A stretch of DNA of 64,000 bases from an uncultured Collinsella sp. (GCA_934646865.1 CAKUEU010000001.1:65409-129408); one strand, 5' to 3'. Shown: positions 27,367 through 37,041, counted from the first letter of the stretch. Numbers and translations are program-made. The notes: generated by a model not told the origin, from the sequence alone.

Positions 27367-28272
27367 ATGGCAGTCAATCAAAATGGGTCCGGCCGGGGGA
27401 GTGTCGGACCCAACGGATCGGATATTAACGATGTCGTTAACCGCCTGGGCGGTTCGCGCGTGGTGATCGTCCTTGCTGTGGTAGTAGTCATCGCCATTGT
27501 TGCGGTCACGTCCATCACAAGCGGCATCTCCGACACCAATCGGCAGACCGAGCAACGCGCCGAGGCCAAGCAACAGCAAGAAGACGAGGCGGCGCGCGCT
27601 CAGCGTAAAAAGGAAAAAGAGGCACGCCATCAGGAAGAAGCGAAAAAGGCCACCGTGCTCACGCTCGATGAGATTGCGGACGAGACGCTGCGCTCGGACT
27701 TAGCGTTCGATGCGGACGAGGACGGCAACATTTCGCAAGAGACTGCGGATAAAGCTACCTCGATCGATATCGAGTCGTTTGATTCGCTTCCCCTGTTGGC
27801 CGACTTCCACAACATCGCAACGCTTGGTATCGGCGACTACGACAGCGTAAATTACGACATAAGCTCTATTAGCAATATCACTCGTCTGTCCATTGGCGAC
27901 TGTTCGGTTCCCCAGGTTGATCTCACGCGATTTCCTCAGCTGCGGCGCATCACCATTAACAGGCTCGCGAGCCCTGTCGATACCTTGAACGCCAAAAACA
28001 TGTCCTCGTTGGTGAACGTGCAGATCGAAGGTCTTGACGGCAGTATTGGGACGCTTGACCTTTCGGGCGATGTGAACCTCGAGCACCTGAATATCAAGAG
28101 CAGAGTCGATACGCTCGATCTGTGCGGCGCGGGTAGGGAAGACGCTTTCAATATCACTTTTACGCCCAATTGTGTCGGCAAGATCTTGTATGACAGCGAT
28201 ACGAGCAGCGGCATGGTCGAATTTTTGCAAAAAGTGAGTAGCGACTACGGCTACACCATGGAGCAACAATAA
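27367..28272 (+). CDS. Membrane-anchored leucine-rich-like protein with EF-hand-like loop, copy 1
   Basis: 301 residues. One N-terminal helix (about 32-54), a charged Lys/Glu/Gln coiled coil (about 60-95), then LDEIADETLR and DADEDGNIS (about 117-125, matching the DxDxDG calcium loop). A series of short repeats follows, with regularly spaced Leu/Ile (TLGIGDY, RLSIGDC, RITINRL, NVQIEGL, HLNIKS), like an open solenoid. The solenoid would be outside the cell. It pairs with the next gene, which has the same order of parts. No enzyme motif. GGAAAGGGAA precedes the start. Confidence 0.72.
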   Translation: MAVNQNGSGRGSVGPNGSDINDVVNRLGGSRVVIVLAVVVVIAIVAVTSITSGISDTNRQTEQRAEAKQQQEDEAARAQRKKEKEARHQEEAKKATVLTLDEIADETLRSDLAFDADEDGNISQETADKATSIDIESFDSLPLLADFHNIATLGIGDYDSVNYDISSISNITRLSIGDCSVPQVDLTRFPQLRRITINRLASPVDTLNAKNMSSLVNVQIEGLDGSIGTLDLSGDVNLEHLNIKSRVDTLDLCGAGREDAFNITFTPNCVGKILYDSDTSSGMVEFLQKVSSDYGYTMEQQ

Positions 28273-28299
28273 AACTGCGCCCAAGTGAGGAGAAGCAAT

Positions 28300-29364
28300 A
28301 TGGCGAACTTTAAGCCCGACATGTCTTGGCGGGATGCGGAGCAGGCCCAGCGTGTGTCTGAGCGGCCTTCGGACACGGCTAATGGGCGCGCTGCCGAGAC
28401 GCCGGATGTGCGAGTGAATATGCGTCCGAACGGACAGGCGACCGAACAATCTAGCGGACAGGCGCCACAGGCTGCAGGCCGCACAGCAGGCCGGATTCCC
28501 CGCCCCGCAGGGCAGTCGAACGGACAGGCGGGTGAGCGTGCGAACGAAACCGTCTCGCGCCTGGGAGGCGTTCGCGCCCTGATAGTGCTTGCGGCGGTTG
28601 TGGCCATTGGTGCAGTTGCTGCCTTCGCCGTGATTGGCGGCGTCGGTGACGTGCAGGGCGGCGGGGAGGCCTCGTCGAGTACGTCTAAAGAATCGAGTGC
28701 AACCGAAGACTCTGGTTCCAAGACCAAAAAAGAAGAAGGCCTCGTCGATGTTGATGCGATCTCGGATGATACGCTGCACGGACTGCTTGCCGACTACGAT
28801 AACGATGACGATGGCCAACTGACCGCCAAAGAGACCCAGCGCATCACGGAGCTGGTCGTGAGTGACGAGGTGACGGACTTTACGCCCATTAGCAAGCTGG
28901 ACAAGCTCGATACGCTCGGCATCAATACCCTAAGCGCCAAGAGTGCGGACTTTAGCGAGCTCGAGGCACTCGAGGTGCTCAAGTTTGGCGACATGACGAC
29001 CCAGAACCTCGATCTGAGCGTCTGCCCCAAGCTCAATTCCTTTAAGATCGAGGGCCTTAAGGGTGCTGTCAATTCCATCAACGCCTCGGGTCTTAAGAAC
29101 CTAATGTTCTTTACCGTTGACCAAGGGCTTCAGGGCGACGTCGAGAAGATTGATCTTTCGAACGATGACATTCTTGGCGCACTCGAGATTACCTGCAACG
29201 TCGGTGAGCTCAACCTGTCGGGTTGCAGCCACTCGTTCCCCAAGCTCAACATCGCTGCGGATCATATCGACAAGATCGTGGTCGACAGCAACACTAATGC
29301 CGACCTGGTGGCTACCCTGCGCGACCTTTGCGCCCAGAAGGGCTGGACGCTGGAGGAGCAGTAA
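28300..29364 (+). CDS. Membrane-anchored leucine-rich-like protein with EF-hand-like loop, copy 2
   Basis: 354 residues from ATG 28300 (GTGAGGAG upstream). A Gln/Ala/Gly-rich cytosolic N-terminus carries repeated RP.GQ..GQA patterns (about 20-85). One helix (about 93-117) follows, then a Ser/Thr spacer, VDAISDDTLHGLL, a DNDDDGQLT calcium-loop-like motif (about 168-176) and the same Leu-spaced solenoid as in the previous gene, ending CAQKGWTLEEQ (compare YGYTMEQQ). Last gene of the operon, 52 nt before a very strong terminator. Probably an external partner of copy 1. Confidence 0.72.
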   Translation: MANFKPDMSWRDAEQAQRVSERPSDTANGRAAETPDVRVNMRPNGQATEQSSGQAPQAAGRTAGRIPRPAGQSNGQAGERANETVSRLGGVRALIVLAAVVAIGAVAAFAVIGGVGDVQGGGEASSSTSKESSATEDSGSKTKKEEGLVDVDAISDDTLHGLLADYDNDDDGQLTAKETQRITELVVSDEVTDFTPISKLDKLDTLGINTLSAKSADFSELEALEVLKFGDMTTQNLDLSVCPKLNSFKIEGLKGAVNSINASGLKNLMFFTVDQGLQGDVEKIDLSNDDILGALEITCNVGELNLSGCSHSFPKLNIAADHIDKIVVDSNTNADLVATLRDLCAQKGWTLEEQ

Positions 29365-29415
29365 GATCCTTTAAAGCGGTGGACACTGCTTGCTGCAAAA
29401 CCGTAAACGAACGAA

Positions 29416-29454
29416 AAGAGGCGGGGCTCGGTCACTTTCCGAGCCCCGCCTCTT
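29416..29454. terminator. Strong terminator between convergent operons
   Basis: A perfect 16-bp stem (29416-29431 with 29439-29454) with a 7-nt loop. It closes the 11-gene operon on the + strand and the TIR operon on the - strand. T-runs are short on both sides. Confidence 0.8.
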
Positions 29455-29457
29455 CAT

Positions 29458-30471
29458 TTATTTCTGGGTAGCGGCTGCCTTCTCTTTTTCCTCCTTGAGC
29501 AGCTCGCCAAGCTTCTTTCCGTCTTCGGTCTTCCAGTCTTCCTTTCCATTGCTGCTTCGGCCGAGTACGAATGCCGAGGCCGCGGAAGGGCTCTTGAACG
29601 CAAGGTCTTTGACGAGGACATAGTCTTCACTGATCGCGTCTTTTTCTTGTTCACGACGTTTGGGAACGGAAGCGGGACAAGTCGCTGTCAAATCTCTGAC
29701 AAGTTCGCTACCCGCCTTTACGATATAGGCGTGGTCTTTCGTGCAGATGCAAGTCGCCTTGATGCCCTTAGACTGCGCCTTGAGTACGATGCCAGCAATC
29801 TTTTCGGACTCGATCTTATCCGCTTCGTTCTCCTCGTCCTCTTCTTTGTTGATTTCGCCAGAAAGAATGGGGTCGGATACCTTATAGATCTTGTCGGCGA
29901 GCCATGTGGCTATGCAACTTTCGACATAGTCGTAATCTGAGTCATTGGCTTTGGCCAGCACTTCAACCAGCTTGGGAAGAACCCCCTCGAATCCGTTGAA
30001 TTCAACAATTTCATCCCAAACCATCTTGGCGTCTTTTTGGGTATTGGAATCGTTGAACTCTTTGCTGTCGGCTCGGTTGAGTTTAAGTTCCGTCTCGTCC
30101 TTTTTGCTCCAGAATACGGGGATGCAGAGCTGCTTCTTGGTATTCTTCATTTCGTTGAAGTAGGTGTACTCATGTCGGCACTCCTTGCTCATGATGTAGT
30201 TGGACGTCACGAACGCAAGAAGCATGTCCGAGTCTTTGACAGATGATTCGACTTTCGTTTTCCAGTTCTCGCCGTATCCGATGGAGTTGCAGTCCAAAAA
30301 GGGCTCTGCTTCAAAATCTGTGCCCTTATAGTACTTTTCACTGTTGTTGAGCAGGTCAAAAGTCCTGTTTACGACACGAATGAGATGGTTGTAAAGGTTG
30401 TCATCACGCTTATAGCTGATAAAAACCTTAATCAGCGTCTTGTTGGTAGGCGTTTTCGCTTCACTCTGCAT
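29458..30471 (-). CDS. TIR-domain protein with C-terminal DUF4357-like domain
   Basis: 337 residues from ATG 30471 (AAAGGAGC upstream). TIR domain (about 11-160): IKVFISYKRDD (beta-A), FLDCNSIGYGENW (BB-loop region), SDMLLAFVTSNYI, and CRHEY with Glu101 in the place of the catalytic Glu of NAD-cleaving TIR proteins. A C-terminal segment (about 230-330) with ASAFVLGRSSNGKEDWK resembles DUF4357. Bacterial TIR proteins often cleave NAD+ or make signal nucleotides in immunity; that activity is inferred here. It follows the RCK/RyR gene by 37 nt in one operon and lacks its own regulon promoter. Confidence 0.85.
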   Translation of the reverse strand: MQSEAKTPTNKTLIKVFISYKRDDNLYNHLIRVVNRTFDLLNNSEKYYKGTDFEAEPFLDCNSIGYGENWKTKVESSVKDSDMLLAFVTSNYIMSKECRHEYTYFNEMKNTKKQLCIPVFWSKKDETELKLNRADSKEFNDSNTQKDAKMVWDEIVEFNGFEGVLPKLVEVLAKANDSDYDYVESCIATWLADKIYKVSDPILSGEINKEEDEENEADKIESEKIAGIVLKAQSKGIKATCICTKDHAYIVKAGSELVRDLTATCPASVPKRREQEKDAISEDYVLVKDLAFKSPSAASAFVLGRSSNGKEDWKTEDGKKLGELLKEEKEKAAATQK

Positions 30472-30508
30472 GTTTGCTCCTTTTGGATCGATGGAACGGT
30501 TCGTGTGT

Positions 30509-32890
30509 TTAGCCTTTGACGACACTGCCCTTGGCGATGCGGGCTGAGAGGGCGACGATGATTCGGTCGTAGGCGTAGACGTCCTTGCCCAGCAAGAATC
30601 CACGGGCGCCGAGTACGTCGTTGTCGGGCGTCATGTAGGCATGACGCATGAGGGTCTCAGATTTATTCGTGCCTTCGGGCTTGTCTTTGGGCTCCTCCTC
30701 TTTAAGGAGAAGATTGACATTATGTGCGCGCCTGCGCTGGTCTCTCTCGTCCTCTTTGGTGCCGTGCCCCAGCTCGGTTATGCCTATTGCTTGACAGTAG
30801 GCGAGCCAGCGTTCGTGCTCTATATCACCCAATAGACAAATAGTTTTAATACTTCTGCGATAATTGGCTTCATTGTTGGCGAATGCCTCCAATGTGTCGC
30901 CATCCAGCTTATTTTCATATAGGTACTGTTTTACCAGGCGACCCTTGTCTGCGCTTTCGTTTCTTGCGTCTTCCAATTTGGTCAGATAGTCGTTTTCGAG
31001 CGTATCGATGGTTTCCGATAGTCCAACTGACCAAAAGCGACTGGGGAGATATGCAGCCGCCGCACGGCTGCTGCGTTTGTTCCACTCGCTCTTGTTGTAG
31101 TCGCGGCGCGCCGCATCGTCCGTTATAAAGGCGTCATAGCTGACGGTGGCATTGTCAAAGTTGCACATGCAGTAGACTGCGTTGAGCTGTATGGCGCGCT
31201 GTTCGAGCTTATTGTTCAGGAGATTGTCGTAGGTAAAGAAAGATTTGCGAGAACCGAAGGGATGCATGATTCCGACGATGGGATCCTTTTTCTTTTCGGA
31301 ACTTGCTGCGGCCATGGCGAGCTTTCTTAAGGCTTTAAGAATCTCTTCGCTTTCGATGTGAGGACAAATTACGGGGCGCTGCTTCATGTAGTCCGGAATG
31401 CCATTCTCAACATAGCGATTGAAGAGCTGTCGCTGAAGCATTAGAGAATGGGATAGATTCTGGCTGCAGTCCCCTGTGGTCACAAAGGCATAGACGTACG
31501 TGTTGTCGGGCAGCAGCACACAGCTATCATCACATGTCACGCGCTTGCTTTGAAGGTCGTAGTGCAGTGCCGCGACACTGTCGCCTGCCATGAGGCGGTC
31601 AAGCGTGATTGAAGGGGCGCTGGCCTCGACAAAACGCACCGTAGGTGTCCCGTCTTTAATCTCTCCGAGCATTTCGGGATATCGTGCCGCCTCGCGCTCG
31701 ACGATTTTAGGGGCATTGGGATCGACGATCACAATGTTGAGCTTCACCTGCGGCAAGCGGCCCATCCAGTATGCGGTGCGCGCTGCCTGCATACCGTATT
31801 CTCCTGCGCCAATTACGAGCACCGTGAGGTTTTGGGGCTTGGTGTTGTCGCTGCGGGTGATGTCGACAGGTGCAAGCCATCTGTAAAGAGGCGCCTCGTC
31901 CAGAATGTTGTAGATTTCGTTTTGCGTGCGAGAAACCAGATGCAGATTGACGTTTTTTGGATAGGGCTTGATGGCATCAAAAACCCTCGGGTCGTCGGGG
32001 TTACTGTGAAGGCAGTGCAGCGTGATCTCAAAAGGAGGCTTGTCGGTTTGGAACTGCTGGTTAAGCGTCTCGAGCATGTCGATCGTTGCGCTTACATTGC
32101 GATCGGTTTTTTCCGAAGTCGCAACGACGTCGATATGCTTGTTACATTTTGATTGGGCTATATCGGCGGCGCTCTTCAGGACTTCGGCGGCGCTGTCTTC
32201 GGTGAACGCATGGCGTACGTATCCTTGGCAGAGGTTGCGCAGCGTGCGTTGGCGATCACCGTCTTCATCGCAGTCAAGGCAAAAGATGAGAGCGAAATCG
32301 CCGTTGCCGTTGGCCTTCTTGAGCTTTCCATTTTTGATGTTGCTGACGATATCGCGCGTGAGCAGCTCAGTGTTGGCGTCAACGCTCTCAAAGACAATCA
32401 CATGGTTGGCATGCTTGAGGTGATGCTTGACCACGCTGCCCGAGAGGCGTGTGACGACGGCATTGAAGGCAAGTAGACCAACTTCAACGGGGAGAGCGAT
32501 GATGTATGCGAGTGCTAGCAGCGAATAGAACAGGCCGCATGCTTGGTTGGGGATGACGCTGTTGACGACCGATGTGATATCGGTAAGGCCAGTCTGGATG
32601 GTCGTTGTCCAGCCAACGGTGAATAGGTTGGTGATGAACCAGCTGATATAATTCCAGCCCCCTGGTTCCCAGCCCTCGCCAAGGTCGGATGAAAAGCATT
32701 GCTCCCAGGTGACGGGCGCGAACAGGAAAAGGGCTCCAATGGCAAGGACGATGAAGGCGACGAGGCGACGATCATAATCGATTTCGTGGCCAAAGAATCT
32801 GTACTGATGGCTGTGGAGCTCCAGAAAGACAGAACAGCAGAGCGCGACGGCAGCGATCGGGGGCGCTATGTTCCATAAGATTTCAGTCAA
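30509..32890 (-). CDS. Membrane protein with RCK/TrkA-N-like domains and RyR-like motif
   Basis: 793 residues. A TTG start at 32890 is chosen because AGGAGG lies 7 nt upstream. About four membrane helices (7-30, 44-65, 85-110, 122-150) are followed by two Rossmann-like units: HANHVIVFESVDANTELL (about 160) and VLVIGAGEYGMQAAR (about 350, GxGxxG). The layout resembles ion channels with cytosolic RCK/TrkA-N gating domains, as in the CASTOR/POLLUX group. Near the C-terminus, IEHERWLAYCQAIG (about 690) resembles the RyR domain seen in prokaryotic conflict and nucleotide-linked systems. With TIR downstream, a nucleotide-gated membrane effector is an attractive reading; the pore itself is not proven. 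Confidence 0.78.
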   Translation of the reverse strand: MTEILWNIAPPIAAVALCCSVFLELHSHQYRFFGHEIDYDRRLVAFIVLAIGALFLFAPVTWEQCFSSDLGEGWEPGGWNYISWFITNLFTVGWTTTIQTGLTDITSVVNSVIPNQACGLFYSLLALAYIIALPVEVGLLAFNAVVTRLSGSVVKHHLKHANHVIVFESVDANTELLTRDIVSNIKNGKLKKANGNGDFALIFCLDCDEDGDRQRTLRNLCQGYVRHAFTEDSAAEVLKSAADIAQSKCNKHIDVVATSEKTDRNVSATIDMLETLNQQFQTDKPPFEITLHCLHSNPDDPRVFDAIKPYPKNVNLHLVSRTQNEIYNILDEAPLYRWLAPVDITRSDNTKPQNLTVLVIGAGEYGMQAARTAYWMGRLPQVKLNIVIVDPNAPKIVEREAARYPEMLGEIKDGTPTVRFVEASAPSITLDRLMAGDSVAALHYDLQSKRVTCDDSCVLLPDNTYVYAFVTTGDCSQNLSHSLMLQRQLFNRYVENGIPDYMKQRPVICPHIESEEILKALRKLAMAAASSEKKKDPIVGIMHPFGSRKSFFTYDNLLNNKLEQRAIQLNAVYCMCNFDNATVSYDAFITDDAARRDYNKSEWNKRSSRAAAAYLPSRFWSVGLSETIDTLENDYLTKLEDARNESADKGRLVKQYLYENKLDGDTLEAFANNEANYRRSIKTICLLGDIEHERWLAYCQAIGITELGHGTKEDERDQRRRAHNVNLLLKEEEPKDKPEGTNKSETLMRHAYMTPDNDVLGARGFLLGKDVYAYDRIIVALSARIAKGSVVKG

Positions 32891-32949
32891 AGCAGAAACC
32901 TCCTAGGGTTAGAGGACAGTGTGAGCAAATGGGCGAGCCTATCTACCGC

Positions 32950-34215
32950 CTACGTGAACATGCGATCCCTCAGCTCGGCGGCCTCGTTGATCTCGACGTT
33001 GGTGCGGCCTTGGAGATCTTCGGTGCGCTTGCTGGTGAGCTCGTTGCCCTTTAGTCCGTAGGTGGTGTACTGGACGATTGCGCCGGCGGTTTCGGCTGCT
33101 TGGCGTAGCGGCTCGTAGGTATCGGTCTGTTCGCACCATGCGTAGAAATCGTCAACGGTGGCGTTGGGATTGCCGCTAAAGAGTCGATACCATTCGCATC
33201 CAAAGCTGCCAAGGACCGAGAACGTCTTTTTCTCGACAAGTCTGTCGCCCTTGTATTTGTAGTCCAGCGTGAGATCCACCAGATAGGCTGCTCCCGTTGC
33301 AAAGGCGTTCTCGTTGCCCTGACGACCGATGACTTCGGCCTCTGGATAGTACTTGCCAATAAACTCGGCGGCATCGCCTTCGTAGTCGGCAACGATGCGC
33401 ACGCTCTGCACCTTGCCGCGCTTGTACGTGCAGTGCAGGATGCGCAGCAATCGCTCCTGCCAAAACGCATAGGAAAACAAGTGATCGACAAAGTGCGGAT
33501 TCTCGAGTCGGTTCGCCTGGTCCATCCATATGGTTTGGAACAGCTGGTAGTCGGCCTGCGGCTCGCCGGTAACCTCGCGGAACCACTGCACGGCGACGTC
33601 GGCGGGGATGTAAAACGAAAGTCGCTCTTGCGGGGTGCCGCTCTTGGTCGTTTTGGCACGCAGGGGAATCTCGACTTCGTAGCCGGTGCCGTCGTCTGTT
33701 CCGCAGTTTAAAACGGGCGGCAGCATAAACTGGCAGGGGCCTTCGTCGCACGCGCGCATCGGCTGGGGGCTAACGGGCCTATCGTCAAACTCCATCTCGA
33801 TATCCTCGTCGTCTTCGTCCTCATCATCTTCGATGCCAAGGTCGTAGCCGGTGTAGTAGTCATCCAGGTGTCGCTCGTTTACATTTCGCCCGTTTACGAC
33901 GTCAAAGACGGTAACACCCGTCATGCGGTCGCAATACTTTGCGACTTCAAAGAGGTTGCAGCTCTCCTCGGGCGTAAAGTTATCCATGCGGCGCTGGAAC
34001 TCGGTAGAGCATTCATCGGGATCATAGCCGTCCATTTCGCTGTCACCGAGCCAAAAGTTGGGATCACGATTGCTTTTGAAGTACCACCAGTACCAGACGG
34101 GGCCGAATACCGCATTTACGCCAAAAAAGACTTTCTGGATGATGTTGCCGTTGCCGTCGAACTTGTAAGCGAGCGGCAAGTTGACAACCGGATCGTTTGA
34201 TGTGTCACGCGCCAT
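32950..34215 (-). CDS. Hypothetical protein, first gene of the TIR/RCK operon
   Basis: 421 residues, soluble, acidic (an Asp/Glu run near 130-145, DDEDEDDEDIEMEFDD). Aromatic-rich segments occur (PVWYWWYF, about 39-46). No membrane helix is long enough to call and no catalytic motif is recognised. ATG 34215 has AGGGAG upstream. It is first in a leftward three-gene unit with the RCK/RyR protein (59 nt gap) and the TIR protein, and it carries the regulon promoter. It may be the sensor or adaptor of that unit. Confidence 0.7.
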   Translation of the reverse strand: MARDTSNDPVVNLPLAYKFDGNGNIIQKVFFGVNAVFGPVWYWWYFKSNRDPNFWLGDSEMDGYDPDECSTEFQRRMDNFTPEESCNLFEVAKYCDRMTGVTVFDVVNGRNVNERHLDDYYTGYDLGIEDDEDEDDEDIEMEFDDRPVSPQPMRACDEGPCQFMLPPVLNCGTDDGTGYEVEIPLRAKTTKSGTPQERLSFYIPADVAVQWFREVTGEPQADYQLFQTIWMDQANRLENPHFVDHLFSYAFWQERLLRILHCTYKRGKVQSVRIVADYEGDAAEFIGKYYPEAEVIGRQGNENAFATGAAYLVDLTLDYKYKGDRLVEKKTFSVLGSFGCEWYRLFSGNPNATVDDFYAWCEQTDTYEPLRQAAETAGAIVQYTTYGLKGNELTSKRTEDLQGRTNVEINEAAELRDRMFT

Positions 34216-34295
34216 GGTGTGCTCCCTGCGATGATTTGTGTTGCGCGCGAAGGCCAGATTCGATGCGTCTGACCTTCGCGCGCCTGTTACTTCGC

Positions 34296-34332
34296 ATGCT
34301 AGGTCGCCTGCGCTGCATTCTGTTGCGCAACA
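34296..34332 (-). promoter_or_regulatory. Regulon promoter of the TIR/RCK operon
   Basis: TGTTGCGCAACA (34321-34332), 19 nt, then TAGCAT (34296-34301, leftward); 106 nt from the start codon. A degenerate second copy, TGCCGCGCAACA (34366-34377, 10 of 12), lies 33 nt upstream with no -10 at 19 nt on either side. It may be an auxiliary site. Confidence 0.72.
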
Positions 34333-34407
34333 TCGTGGACGGCGCGGTTCGACGTCCAGGGCCGATGCCGCGCAACAGATACATGGCTTGGCCGTGCCAA
34401 TCGCTCT

Positions 34408-37041
34408 CTAGTAGCGCGCCGAGCGCTGGGCGTTGCCCGGGTTGTAGCCCGCCCAAGCGGCGATGACGTCCGACTCAACGACGCTCGTTGCAATGTTGAT
34501 AAAGCTGCCGGCACGGGGCAGGTCGGTATGGAAGTCTTCGAGCAGGTTGGGCTGGAACCTAAAGTCCTCAAAGTTGACGGTGTTGGGGTTGTAGAGCTGA
34601 CAAGTACCATCCTCGGTAGAGATCGGGCCAACCATGTAAACGGCCTTGTGCTCTACGGCCTCGGTATCGTCGACGTCGATCACCTCTCCGCGATCGTGCG
34701 CGGCGGCGGCGTGCTCCATGAGCTCGAGGAATCGGTCGGCTTCGGCGCTGCAGAGTACGCAGCGCGAGAAGAGCACCGTAAGGGCATAGCCCGTTTTACG
34801 ACCCAGTTTCTCTCGCAGCTCGCTAAATCGTTGCGACTGCTCCGGGGTCATGCGCGTTTTGGACGGTGCGGTCTGCTTGAGTCCGCACGTCTTAAGGAAC
34901 ATCGCGTTGGCCTTGCGCAGGGCGCTCATGGCGGCAGAGTCGCTCTTTGCCGTGGAGACGTCGATGCGTCCTCCCTCGGGAATCTGCTTATAGCGAGAGA
35001 AGCCCTTCTCGTCCTCGACGGGCATCCAGTACGTAATGACGTCATTTTCCACTACGCTAAAGCGGCACGTAAAGGGCACGCCGATTGCCGGAGCCTCGCC
35101 ATAGAGCTTTACGCGCACGGCTTGGTCGGTGTCCGCCATCCACATCATAAAGCGCTGGCTGCTGTCGCCGTCATGGTTCCGGAGCTTTGCGATGAGATAG
35201 CAAACCGAGTCGCAGCGGCTCTCGAGTGCGGTTCCTCTTCCCGTGGCGATGGCGCTTATGCCCTGGGCCTTGAGTTCGATGTCGCGGTGCAGCGCGTTGA
35301 GCTCTTCGGATGTCAGCAGATCTTGGCCGAGCAACCACGCGACAAGCGTGCTTAAGTCGGTATTGGCATTAAGGGCGGCATCCATAACTTTGCTGTGCGC
35401 TTGGTGACTTGCGCGGGGCGGCATGGGTTCGCGGCCAGATGCATATCCAAATGAATCGCGGATCTGTTCTCCATCGCGATAGATCGGTTCCAAAACGAAC
35501 ATGCTCATGTCATTTTGCCTGCCCTGGTCCAGGTCGTAGGCATCGAGGGAGTTCCAGACATGCTTCTCTGCAATGGGGTTCATCCACAGACTGATTTTCG
35601 ATTTTTCCGCCGAGGAGGTCGAGGTGCTCTTTTTGGAGCTTGCGGCGGGGCGAGAAACGGGTTTCTGGTATCCCTTGGGGAGCGATTGCTCAAGGTTGAA
35701 TTTTTTAAGCAGCCTAACGTAGACTCCGACCGATGCTTCCTCTGCCATTTCCGCCATGACCGGCTGCGAAGGGTCGTCGACAAAGGAAATGCGCGTTTTG
35801 CCGTCATCGGAGACTGCCTGGCAATAGCCGCATCGAAGTGCGACATAGCCTTCGTTGTCGCTGCCGCGGTCAAAGTACATTTGCTCTTTGCAGCCGAGTG
35901 TGCCGGGGACGAATGCGGTCGGGTTTGCGATGTCGGGGATCGTAATGGCAGCTCCGGTCGCTCGCTTAAGCTCATCGAAATACTCGACGTACAGCGGAAT
36001 TTTGTAGTGCTGGACGAGCGCCTCGAGAACGATGGCGTTGGGCACGGAGTGCGCCACACGATAGCGCACGGAGTTATAGCCCCATTCGACATCGGTCGCG
36101 TCATCGGGGATTCCGTGACCCGCCATGGTGGACAGGACTTCATCGGGTGAGTCAAACGTACCGTCGGGCGTGCCGCAAATCGCTTGGAGCGAGAACCCGC
36201 CAAAGCACTTGTCGAGATCATCGCGGATATATGCGCAGCAGTCATGGTTGGGAAAGACAATACGAAACGTCATCGCACCCATGGCCTGGGACATGTAGAC
36301 GTTGCCCGACTCCTGGGCTTGCGTCTCAGCCGACTTCTTTTTGCGTTTGCTTGCCGCAGAAGATGATTTTTTGCGCGAGGGGGCCGGCTTGGGCTCCTCT
36401 TGGGCGCCAAACTGGTCTTTGAGGAAGTCGAAGTACAGGGACACGTTTCCGCGCTGCGCGTATGAGCGCATGATGGGGTCGGTCGTGTCCTCAAAGTACT
36501 TTTGGCTTCCGTCGGGCATGGACATGGTTCCCATGCCGCAGCGGAACAGGGTGTCGGTGGCACCGTCGAACCCTTCCGGGAAATACACCCAGCAGCTCTT
36601 GTCTACCACGTTTGCAAACGAGACGCTATCGCCCTGCGCATCGGCGATCACGGCGCCGGCTGCGAGCTCGTCGGCATCGGTGTACTCGTAGTAGACGGGA
36701 ACGCCGATCATCTTGGAGATAGTCTTGGCAACCTCCAGCGAAGGGATGCCATTGTATTCGTACTGGAGTGAGTTGTAGCCCCAGACGACGTTGGTGACTT
36801 CTTCGCCGTCGGACCCGCAGGTTTCCAGTGCGGCGTTGACGGCATCGGTCGGATCCATGTGCTGGAAGTCCTCGTAGTCGGGGATAACGGCAGCAAAGCA
36901 AAACTCGCCATAGTCCCGCTCCAAGGCAGCTTTGGCCTGCATGCAGATATCGTGGTTGGGAAACACGATGCGGTTGACAATCTGGTTGATCGAGATCCCT
37001 CGGTCGGTATCTTGAAGTAGATGCTCAAAAATCTCGTCCAT
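34408..37041 (-). CDS. Large soluble protein with tandem duplicated domain, unknown function
   Basis: 877 residues from ATG 37041 (AGAAGGA upstream). Two related domains of about 190 residues (about 15-200 and 254-435) each have RIVFPNHD.C, a ..V.WGYNS..Y core, [IV]P[VL]Y.EY, and ...L[FR]CG. They are separated by a Lys/Ser-rich linker (SRKKSSSAASKRKKKS). The C-terminal half has KTRMTPEQSQRFSELREKLGRKTG and an acidic end. No membrane helix. Not recognised; paired binding domains followed by a separate module suggests an adaptor. It has its own regulon promoter and no co-transcribed gene. Confidence 0.72.
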   Translation of the reverse strand: MDEIFEHLLQDTDRGISINQIVNRIVFPNHDICMQAKAALERDYGEFCFAAVIPDYEDFQHMDPTDAVNAALETCGSDGEEVTNVVWGYNSLQYEYNGIPSLEVAKTISKMIGVPVYYEYTDADELAAGAVIADAQGDSVSFANVVDKSCWVYFPEGFDGATDTLFRCGMGTMSMPDGSQKYFEDTTDPIMRSYAQRGNVSLYFDFLKDQFGAQEEPKPAPSRKKSSSAASKRKKKSAETQAQESGNVYMSQAMGAMTFRIVFPNHDCCAYIRDDLDKCFGGFSLQAICGTPDGTFDSPDEVLSTMAGHGIPDDATDVEWGYNSVRYRVAHSVPNAIVLEALVQHYKIPLYVEYFDELKRATGAAITIPDIANPTAFVPGTLGCKEQMYFDRGSDNEGYVALRCGYCQAVSDDGKTRISFVDDPSQPVMAEMAEEASVGVYVRLLKKFNLEQSLPKGYQKPVSRPAASSKKSTSTSSAEKSKISLWMNPIAEKHVWNSLDAYDLDQGRQNDMSMFVLEPIYRDGEQIRDSFGYASGREPMPPRASHQAHSKVMDAALNANTDLSTLVAWLLGQDLLTSEELNALHRDIELKAQGISAIATGRGTALESRCDSVCYLIAKLRNHDGDSSQRFMMWMADTDQAVRVKLYGEAPAIGVPFTCRFSVVENDVITYWMPVEDEKGFSRYKQIPEGGRIDVSTAKSDSAAMSALRKANAMFLKTCGLKQTAPSKTRMTPEQSQRFSELREKLGRKTGYALTVLFSRCVLCSAEADRFLELMEHAAAAHDRGEVIDVDDTEAVEHKAVYMVGPISTEDGTCQLYNPNTVNFEDFRFQPNLLEDFHTDLPRAGSFINIATSVVESDVIAAWAGYNPGNAQRSARY

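Noticed and set aside
34366..34377. A further regulon promoter
   Set aside because: Two mismatches in the palindrome and no TANNNT at 19 nt on either strand.
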